A DNA stretch of 64,000 nt from Grammothele lineata (taxonomy: Eukaryota; Basidiomycota; Agaricomycetes; Polyporales; Polyporaceae), in contig NDFF03000109.1 in NCBI GenBank assembly GCA_002150815.3, forward strand, positions 62,001 through 126,000. The letters run 5' to 3'. Below, piece by piece: positions 55,485 through 64,000 of this stretch. Position 1 is the stretch's first letter, and each line of letters starts with the position of its first letter. The position numbers and the translations under genes were made by a program. A model generated the notes under the pieces. That model did not search any database, was not told the origin of the DNA, and was given only the letters and a program-made list of their open reading frames with translations.

Positions 55485-56612
55485 TTAAGCATACTAGGTA
55501 GAAACAACACCTTCAGAAACATGATTCGGGAGAACCAGGGAGTAAACAGACTCACCCTCGTGAAAGTACCCATGGTCATGAACGTCTCCTTATTCTTCGA
55601 TCCGTCCTTGGGCGCGTAGAGAGACTTGACCGCGTCACTCATTGCTGCCTTGCGCTTCGCCTCCTCCTTCGCCAGCTCTTGTGTCACTGCCCGGCTCGCG
55701 GCCGCGATGGTCGGATTCGTTGAGGGCGCGGCATGCTTCTTCGTTGGCGGCTCGGCCTCCGCTGCTGCCGCAGCTTCAGCGGCTTTCCGCTTCTTGCCTT
55801 TCCCCTTGCTTTTAGTGGGCTCGAGAAGACGTTTGGCCTCCATTGCGAGCCGCATTTCTTGCTCAAGCTCAAGCGGTGGGTTGAGCAAGACAATGTCGGC
55901 AGTACGGTCATATTTGGTGCCGCAGCTGGGACATAGATCGAGTGCGACGTCCTTGCCTTTGTCATCGCTGTCGCTATTAGGTGCCTTGGAAGACAGTCGC
56001 GAGCCCGAAACAGCTTTGAGGCCTGCTTGGGAGAAAACGCAGCCGCATGGCGAGAGGTAGACGAACGGCTGGGAACCGTTCATCTCTTTGAAGTTGAGTG
56101 GACAAACGAAGGGGGCGCGCTGTGGAGTAGAGTCGGAGGATGCGGATGGTTCTGGAGACTTGCTCGTATTATGGGTGAGTTTGAGCACCTTGGTATCCTG
56201 AGGTGCTGCATTATTAGAACGTTGAGAATCGAGGACGGTTTTGTGCGCACCTTTCGTGACCGGATATGCCCGCATACTATCTCACCCTCGGCTCCAAAGT
56301 GATTCTTGTCTAGCAGGTACTCGAGAATGGCGTCTCCGTTGTAGAGCTTTCCTAGTGGACAGGAGACAATGGGTTCTTGCAGTGGTCGCTAGCGAGAAGT
56401 CAGCGGAAGTAGAAGGACGAGGAAGATGAAAGGCGTACCTTGGAGAGCGCACAGAAGAACCACATGGCACGGATTTGGTTCGCCCTGTCGGCCTGCTCTG
56501 CCTGGGGACGATTCAGGACGCAGAACGATGGAAGAGGCGGGAATGGACTGACCTTGGGTTTGCTCTTGACAAGGTCCCGCCTGTCCGGAATACTTCCACC
56601 ATCATTTCCCAT
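55485..56612 (-). CDS. RTF2: Replication termination factor 2 (Rtf2)
   Basis: Rtf2-family protein with a degenerate RING-type fold, linked to replication-fork pausing and, in fission yeast, splicing. Starts MGNDGGSIPDRRDLVKSKPK at 56612, the near-universal Rtf2 N-terminus. ADRANQIRAMWFFCALSK, EPIVSCPLGKLYNGDAILEY and LLDKNHFGAEGEIVCGHIRS follow. The second part has FVCPLNFKEMNGSQPFVYLS, CGCVFSQAGLK and LCPSCGTKYD. A Lys/Ala-rich region (KGKGKKRKAAEAAAAAEAEP) looks like a nuclear-localisation segment. The end ETFMTMGTFTR|YA uses a last exon of two codons plus stop, TAA at 55485-55487. Introns join in frame. Divergent from MED21 (289 bp). Confidence 0.93.
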
Positions 56613-56901
56613 GTTGAAAAACGATATAACAAGGTATGAAAAGAGCGGAGGTGGTGGTCGGACGTTGAGTCGCAGGTGAGTACTGTGAGTGCCGGAAGCT
56701 TCGAATTGGGCGTCTTGGAGAGGATGCTGAGTCAGCATGTGGTCGAGAAACGGGCGCCTAGAATGTCTTGTGTGGCGAGAGCGCGTCCTGCTCCGACAGT
56801 GACCTCTACTGAACTCGGCGGCGCACGACGGTGTTCGACACATATGACTGTTCTGCTTTGGCCTCTCTGTACGCTGCAGGCCGATCCGAGATAGCAGCGC
56901 A

Positions 56902-57556
56902 ATGCTGCAGGAACTGTCTCATATGGACCGCATCACCCAACTTCAGGATGAGATCCAACAAGTCTGTCTTCCGTTTCTTCGTATTCGGGGTGGTCGCTCA
57001 CGCGTTTTATGCAGTTGCTCACGATAATGTCGAGTACGATCGCGTACCTCACCTCTCGCACAAACTTCCTGCAGGTCAGTGAGGAGATCCCGATTACCAA
57101 GTCCCGCAATGCGGACAAGTACGACCAACCGGAGACGTTCGAAGGTTGGACGCGTACATTCGCCCCCTCGGTCGCTAATGGACACTCGTCGTGACAGAGA
57201 ACAAGAAGGAGCTTGTTGCGGACTTGATCGTCAAGGCTAAGCAGATTGAGCTGCTCATTGACAATCTTCCTGAGCCGGACCCCGAAGAAAGACAGGTACG
57301 TGCGTGCACATGCCCTAGCCCCTAGCGCGTTCTGTCCTCATCCCCCGCTAGGTGGGACGGTTGCAAGTTTTAGAGGAAGAGATGAGACAAGCGAACGAGG
57401 AGTACGTCCTGGCGGTGCACCGAGCCAGTGAGTTGACTCGGTCCTATACGTGCTTGCTTTACTTAGGACGACCTAGAAAGCTTGCACGGGCAGATATGCG
57501 AAGTGTTGCGAACCATGCTGGACGAACCAGAAATAATCAAGGACGAGGCGGGCTGA
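56902..57556 (+). CDS. MED21: Mediator middle-module subunit Med21 (Srb7)
   Basis: Core hinge subunit of Mediator, pairing with Med7. Starts MLQELSHMDRITQLQDEIQQ; an in-frame ATG at 56923 would give the classical MDRITQLQD start. Exon 2 reads LLTIMSSTIAYLTSRTNFLQ, then VSEEIPITKSRNADKYDQPE. Exon 3 reads ENKKELVADLIVKAKQIELL and IDNLPEPDPEERQ, and exon 4 the coiled coil VGRLQVLEEEMRQANEEYVL. The last exon must start at AAAGCTTG (AKSLHGQICEVLRTMLDEPE), not at the first AG, to keep frame, ending IIKDEAG with TGA at 57554-57556. Full-length for the family. Confidence 0.93.
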
Positions 57557-57824
57557 GCGCGTGTAGAGCGGATGGTCTGAGCATGATGTACGTAGATACT
57601 GGACCGGTACATAGATGCGTAACGTGCATGCCGGAGACGGGCGTCGTGGGCCGAGGAGCAGCAGGACGCGGACGGAGCGCGCCAATCTGGTCTCGGTTGT
57701 TCACATTCCAACCATGCGCCGCTCAAACGAGAAAGCCCCTTCACCTTCTCTTCCCGCTGTCCTCTTCTTCTCCAGCCCTCTCTTGTGCCTCTGAGCCCGA
57801 TACCCGACCGTTGATATCTCTGTC

Positions 57825-59799
57825 ATGGCTGCGCGAGCCAAAAACCCTAATCAAAGCCAGTACTCGGATCTGCCCGACATCCATATGAACACGGCTAAAG
57901 GTCTCACCGTCGGCCTCCCCGACGTGCGCATGGCCACCGCCAAGGGCATGACCATCGACGATATCCACATGGACACCGCTCAAGCTGGGACCACTCTCAA
58001 GGCCGGCTTCAAGATGTGGGAGAAGGAGCTCATCGATAGTCCCGAGGTCCGCAGGAAGGCGACCGTCGCCCAGCTCTGTTAGTATCCGCGTCCTGTCCTC
58101 GTCCTCCCCACAGCCCCGGACGCCACCACTCATCAGATCTGCCTTTGATGTCCCATTTTCAACTTGCTCATTGCGCTGTTAGACTTCCTTGACTACTACT
58201 TCAATCTCCTCGGCTACATCGCCGCCCGCAAAGATCGCCGCGCACGCTTCGACGAAGACACTGCGAAGCGCAACCTCACCCAATCTGAGTATGCCAAGGA
58301 GTTCAAGTCATACCGTGGCCGCGAGCGTACTCTTCTCCGCAAGCGTCGCGTCAAGCTCAAGGTTGATCAGTTCCAGATCATTGCGCAGGTCGGCCAGGGT
58401 GGATATGGAGAGGTCTACCTCGCTCGCAAGACCGATACTCATGAGGTGTGCGCTCTTAAGAAGATGAAGAAACGGACGCTTTTCAAGATGGACGAGGTAC
58501 GTTTGTTCTTGCTCGTCCATCCCGCGACCCATGCCGACGACGGTGGCTATCAAGGTTCGCCATGTCCTTGTAGAACGTGACATCCTCACGGCTACGAAGA
58601 CACCCTGGCTCGTTCGCTTGCTGTATGCATTCCAAGACCCCCAGCACGTCTATCTGGCTATGGAGTATGTCCCCGGAGGGGATTTCAGGACACTCCTCAA
58701 CAACGCCGGCGTTCTCAAGGAAGAAATCGCTCGGTTCTACATCAGCGAGATGTTCGTTGGTGTGAATGAGCTCCACAGGCTGGGCTACATCCATCGAGAC
58801 TTGAAGCCAGAGGTGCGCGGAACGAGTTACATGCCGATGACTGCGTGCTTAACAGTCATTGTGATTTCTGCAGAACTTCCTCTTAGACAGCTCCGGACAC
58901 GTGAAGCTGACCGATTTCGGCCTGGCGACTGGCGCGCTCAATCCACAACGCATTGAGTCTATGAAAGTGAAGGTACTGATGCTAGTTTCCGTGGGCTAGC
59001 GTTGTACGTACTAATGATAATCACTTCAGCTTGACCGGGTCAAGGACAACGAAATTGTGCATCGTTCCACGCTCGAGCGGCGATCTATCTATCGTTCTAT
59101 CCGGCAGCAGATTCCGCGCTACGCCGATTCGATTGTCGGTTCACCGGACTACATGGCCCCAGAAGTCTTGCGCGGCAAACCTTACTCGTTCTCTGTCGAC
59201 TATTGGTCTCTTGGCTGCATTCTCTTTGAGTTCCTCGCTGGCTTCCCTCCGTTCAGTGGACGGACCCCGGAGGAAACATGGACGAACCTGGACAAGTGGT
59301 CCTCGGTCTTGCGTAGACCAGAATACGACGCGCCGGAGGATCAGGTGTTCAATCTCACGGATATCGCTTGGGACGGTATCACGCGGTAAGTGGTTTCGTC
59401 CACGGTGCCCTTATCCCACTGACTGTGTCCACGACTGGAAGACTCATTGCGCATGCAAGCGTGCGATATGCGACGCTCTCGCAAGTGCGCGAGCATCCGT
59501 TCTTCACGGGTGTACAATGGGACGACCTCCGCGCGACCGACCCGCCTTATGTGCCTGAGCTTACCGGCGAGGACGACACGGGTTATTATGACGACTTCAC
59601 ATCGGAGCAAGACATGGAGAAGTATGCGGAGGTGATAGAGAAGCAGCGTCATGTTGAACGCGTTAAAGAGAAAGATGAGCCTGTGGCGCGGGGGGTATGG
59701 GTTGGCTTCACATTCCGCAAGAATGGTCCAATGGCCATGGTGGGTGGTCGCCACATTGGGAGCAGTGATGATGATGGGGCAATGGCAACAATCTTCTAA
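57825..59799 (+). CDS. DBF2: NDR-family kinase of the Dbf2/Sid2 type
   Basis: AGC kinase of the mitotic-exit/septation network, activated by a Mob1 partner. A short N-terminus precedes the NTR Mob-binding helices (LDYYFNLLGYIAARKDRRAR, LTQSEYAKEFKSYRGRERTL). Kinase motifs: GQGGYGEVYLAR (P-loop), ALKKMKK (VAIK lysine), YIHRDLKPENFLLD (catalytic loop), LTDFGLATG (DFG), a long basic insert before the activation segment (IYRSIRQQIPRYADSIVGSP, then DYMAPEVL), and YWSLGCILFEFLAGFPPFSG. The C-terminal hydrophobic motif is WVGFTFRKN, which together with SIVGSPDYM points to Dbf2/Sid2 rather than Cbk1/Orb6. Short introns. It is the last gene before the AT-rich tract. Confidence 0.92.
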
Positions 59800-61767
59800 G
59801 GGGATAAGTAGCTATCTTGTGATGTCTAGAAGATAGATCAATGGTATGTAAGTTGTTACTTGAGGTTTCTTAAAGTGCTGTACTGTACACAATCATAGGC
59901 AACAGTGGGTCTGCTATGTTGCCAATATGGGTGCTTATCCCTATGTCTTGACAGCCTTGTAGCTGATATGCTTTGTGGGGGTTTGAAGTTGTGAGTGCTA
60001 GAGGTGAGCTGAGTTGAGCTGAGTATTAAGAGTGGGCAAAGTAGAGAAGACGGACCAATGCAACTGTGGGGACACTGCCTCAGAGTTGTAATGGGCAAGC
60101 TTTAAAGAAGCAAAAGTATGATGGAGAGAACTGTGTTGCTTGAGTACTGTAAAGATGCCTCAGGAGAAAACAGCTTGTCCACATAGAGGTAAGTAGTGCT
60201 AGTAGCAGTTGTAGCCTTGTAGACAAGTCCTTTCTATGTAGACCTGTAGCCATCGCCATGCACAGATGATGTGGCTGCTGTAGCTGATCTGTAGTGAGCC
60301 ATAGATGTATCTTAGAGCTTATTAACACCTGAAAGATCATCCCGTATACACCTTATTATCTGGATATAGCTTGGAATGACTTAAAATATGTATTTATAAG
60401 ATATATATAGTATATATATTAGCTACTACACTCCTTGCCTGAAGCAATCAATCTGCCCACCCTACTGCCTACTTATTGTTACTGCACAGGTCCCTGCTAA
60501 CGAAGCTGTATCTAGGGCAAACTGCTAGTGGGTTGACTAGGTGCCACCTAGTGAACACCATAGGTTTGCCATACCCACATGGATATAGGTATGGGCTGCA
60601 ATGGGTTGACTCATGGACATATTATATCTAAAGGTATCATAGATATGTAGTATAATATATATTGCTAGTCTGCAGTATAGTAGAGATATATACAAGGGCT
60701 CTCCTTTGATATCTAAAAGTTTAAAAGACACTGCTAAAGGGTTGCTTAGGGTCATTTAGATTAATGCTTTTTTTTCATGCCTCTCCTGTAGTGTGTTGTC
60801 TCATTTTAGCGGGTGCAACTAGGGCAGCAGAGTTATCAATGTTATTTAAGCCCTATAGTGTTTTAGACACATTTTAATTATTTCAGCACAAATTTATACA
60901 CAAATGGACTTGGTGGGAGAGGGCCATCACTGGCAAGCATGATTTATGAGGAATGGGTATTATTCACTTTATTTTCACTTTATTCTGTACTGCTCTTTTA
61001 AACTTACATAATATAAGCTAACTAGTGTACCCATGTCTGCTCTAGCATATAGCCATCTTTTTACTCCTTTAAATACATGTTTACATGCTCATTTACACTT
61101 TTAACATTGAATATACAAAAGTAACCCTATGCAAAGTGCTATTGCATAGGGTGCATTGAATGTTAACTGCTCTAAGAACTATATAGCATACCTATATACA
61201 AATAGGCTGATGCTTCAGTCTAAGGCTGAACATGGCTTGATCTGCAGTTGAGTTAGATTTAAACTTGTGGCTTAATGGTGCTTGAAGAGCTCAAATTAAA
61301 TCTATGCAGATCAAAACTTTTAAAAGAGCTGGGACTATACATTAATGAGCTGCAGATGTGTCTTGATTTGTAGTTGAGAGCTGTAGACACTACAGCCTAC
61401 AGATCTTGTATCATATATGGTTTATCATAACTTATGCAGTATAGAGAATAGCATTATAAAGAAAGTACAATTACAAACACTATTTATATACAAATTTACA
61501 TGCATGTAGGAGGTACTAGACAGGTAATGCACAATGTATGTTGCCTTGAGAGTAAGAACAAGCATGTATAGAAAGAGGTGCACATAGTGTTGTAAGTAAA
61601 ACACCTCGTACCTCAGGCGTCTCCGGTCAGAGTTTTAATCTCATACATACAGACTCGTCTTCAACTCATTCTGTAGTAGAGAACTGAACCATCATATACT
61701 CTACCGGTAGCCCATTCCAATCATTTTGTCCTCGCTATCCTCGCTCAAACTCAAACACATAGGTGTG

Positions 61768-61935
61768 GAAGTGCACACGTGTAGATGTGCACAGGCAGCA
61801 GTGTGCATAGGTGGAGGCACATGTATATGTAAAGGTGTGTGTGTAGGGGTATGTATGGGCAGGGGCATGCATGGACATGGATGTGCATGGGTGGAGATAT
61901 GCGTGGGCAGAGGCATGTGCAGATGGGGGCATGGT
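61768..61935. repeat. Imperfect GT/GCA-rich minisatellite
   Basis: About 170 bp of diverged short units such as GTGCACAG, GTGCATAG, GGGGCATG and GTGCATGGG, strongly biased to purine-T on the plus strand. In the minus frame it reads as His/Pro/Thr repeats. Units vary in length (about 6-18 bp), so no fixed period is claimed. Confidence 0.6.
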
Positions 61936-62418
61936 ATAATGGTTTTTGATCTCCTATGATCTTGACGCCCAGGGAAAGGCGCCCCTATTTGTTTCTCCCC
62001 TTGCAGAGATTGTTACAACATTCTTGCCCGGTATTTTCTTTTCCCTTTCCTGTTTCTCAATGAGCGTAACCTCTGTACCACTCGGTCCTGCAGCGGTTCA
62101 ACACTGCTATTGTATGTATGACTCATCGCGACTCATCCTGAGTCACCATCTCGCACCCCAGTCCTCATTGTTCTCCCTTTCTCATGCAACCCTTAGCTAT
62201 TGTCTCGCATGTACCTATATAGCCTAGGTCTCTCTGAGGGCACTCCTCAGTTTGACCTCCTTTTCCAATCGAGGCCTCTCTCCCCCAGAACCCCCTTATG
62301 TCGCTTGTCCTCTACCATAGTGCTCGACTTCGCTCCTTTGGCGTACGTCCACCCAGACCTCTCGACCCTCGACTGCGTGCGCATGACGTACGTCCCATAG
62401 GCGCCCACACTGGCCTCG

Positions 62419-63050
62419 GTGTAACAGAGATCAAATTTAGGGTAGGAGAACCCTTAGTCATCTAAAAGCCTTACAGACCATATGGCAGGACCCTTCTGGG
62501 CCCTATGGCATATGTATTACTTCATAGATAATGTTACCCCTCCAGATTCCTCCAGCCATTCCTATTTTATGTATTTTGAGTCCTAAATCACCCAGATGCA
62601 ATCCAGACTTGCACCTTTAGTAACCATTTGATATTCCCTCTATTTTTAGCATCTAATTATAGGTAGTGTATTGTAAACCCCCTACGTATATATAAGAACC
62701 CCCTGTCTGACTTTGGGAGGGCAGACTTGTCCTTCTGTTATCCCCTCCTCTACACCTCGAAGTCCTCTTCTAATCCATCCTCTTTGCTAGACTCCTGCTT
62801 ACTTGCAGCCTAATAGCACTGCCCCTTGTCACACCTCTATTTGCACACCATTATGACACCTTTATTTATTTGCCCCACAAGTAAGCCTAGCATTATTTAT
62901 TTATTTATCCTTGTAGCAGCACCTATTATAACATATAGTGCTTATATCATATTAAGGTGTTGACATGTGCAGGTGTAGATTTATTTATTTATATTAGGTG
63001 TATTAAAATAGCATACTGCAAGGGTAGTATATTAGTGTGCTGGTGTGCAT
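62419..63050 (+). repeat. Possible LTR-like promoter-bearing repeat
   Basis: Begins TGTAACAGAGATC, carries a TATATATAAG box at 62689-62698 and, downstream, TTTATTTATTT-rich sequence. The TGTAACA start and internal TATA resemble a fungal LTR. No matching end, primer-binding site or 5-bp target duplication was found, so this is tentative. Confidence 0.25.
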
Positions 63051-64000
63051 GATATGTTGAGGTGGGGGGAGGGTAGGCGTGTCAGCACCTATGCCTCAGG
63101 TCAAGGCATTAGAAAATGTTAACATGTTATATACACATTGTTATAGCGCAATAGTTCAACACACCAACACATTCAAAAGGGGAGTGTGACTCACATAAGG
63201 GGTGAGAATGTAAAGGTATGTGCTTACTTTAACCGATCAGGTCCCCAGTTTCCAGGCTGTTCAGCCTCACAGTCTTGCTGGGGGACCCTCCTCAAGTGAG
63301 CCTAGTTCCTTTTACTCAGTCTCGTTTATTTCTTATATTAGATTACTTTAGGTTAGTTTTTATATTGGGTCTCAAGATACTATACAGTTATGTGGTGGGG
63401 TGGCTTGCTTTTACTAGATATACACGCATTTATTGTACTTTTTCACTCAGTTTTTGTGATATAACAACTTTCCTACTCATTTAAGTGTTGTAAAACTTCC
63501 ATTCACTCCTCAAGACTTCTGACACCTCGCTCTAAGTCCTCTCAAGGTCATACTTTGGGTATTGGGTGTTTACAAGCATCATATTTTTTGAGTAGCTTTT
63601 TTGTCCTTATATTTTGAATGCTGATACCTCAGCTTGATTACTTACAGGTTGTTGAATTTTTATTCACACTATAAAAACTTTTGATATGTTGGCTTCTGAA
63701 GCTTGCTGAAAGGTGGAGGCTACTTATTGCAGAAGCTATAGTAGATAGAGGGATGTGCTCTATGTGCAAAAATACCACTACTGGCACTAGTAATAGTGAG
63801 TCACTATTAGCAGCAATAGAGGGTGTGTATGATTCAATGCTTAAGATGAAGGGTGCAAATCACAGAAGGTCCCCTATAAATGCTGGCAATGGGCTGGATG
63901 TGTGAGGCCATCTTGCAGTGGTATGCATGAAGGAAAGTACTGCACTGCTAAGAGGGGTATCAGGTGCCAGCCAAATGGCACTCATCTTTTTAAGGGCCCA

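Larger units (their letters stand above)
59800..64000. other. AT-rich, CpG-depleted repeat-like tract
   Basis: From just after the DBF2 stop, the composition changes from GC-rich to AT-rich, with many TATATA and TTTATTTATTT runs. CpG nearly vanishes: 60361-61608 shows about two or three CpG sites. No open frame longer than about 93 codons occurs, and none matches a family I know. It is probably a transposon graveyard or heterochromatic block altered by methylation-driven mutation. It runs off the window. Confidence 0.6.

Overview
The window is nuclear DNA of a filamentous basidiomycete, most likely an Agaricomycete and possibly a polypore. The evidence is tightly packed genes on both strands, most of them cut by many 50-70 bp introns, GC-rich CpG-rich coding DNA, an RPB1 with a degenerate YSPTSPx tail, and single-copy eukaryotic genes throughout. 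The lineage is inferred from gene style and remembered family sequences; no search was possible. Exon joins were worked out by hand from GT/GC...AG signals and protein-family continuity.

Layout. 1-3182: a fungal acetamidase (minus) split by a 1.35 kb inverted-repeat element with target-site duplication. 4384-7254: a Bni4/Afr1-type septin/PP1 scaffold. 8919-11369: VPS27 (ESCRT-0), head-to-head with RPB1 (11686-18162), then VPS35 (retromer, 18581-21988). 22313-25581: BCP1 and a DAO-type FAD oxidoreductase. 26166-32141: three tandem microsomal-type epoxide hydrolase-like genes. 32166-37907: MSH4 and VPS72/SWC2. 38164-43153: a mitochondrial ribosomal protein, GET2, a coiled-coil protein (perhaps HAUS1) and an AGE2-type ArfGAP. 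43316-48347: an LTA4-hydrolase-like M1 aminopeptidase, RPA12, OST5 and YOP1. 48813-50587: a hAT-like non-autonomous element with a perfect 8-bp duplication. 51439-54042: an UNC93/DUF895 membrane protein. 55485-59799: RTF2, MED21 and a DBF2/SID2 kinase. 59800-64000: an AT-rich, strongly CpG-depleted repeat-like tract.

Most of the content is housekeeping: transcription (RPB1, RPA12, MED21, SWC2), endosome and ER traffic (VPS27, VPS35, AGE2, YOP1, GET2, OST5), recombination and replication (MSH4, RTF2) and mitotic exit/septation (DBF2, Bni4-like). Many pairs are divergent over 220-320 bp, and several are convergent with very short gaps (24 bp between the third epoxide hydrolase and MSH4). The points that stand out are the TE-split amidase, the hAT-like element, the epoxide hydrolase triplication with a diverged third active site, five introns that appear to need a GC donor, microexons, a 513-bp RPB1 intron, and the abrupt switch to CpG-depleted DNA at the right end. 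No novel multi-gene system was recognised.
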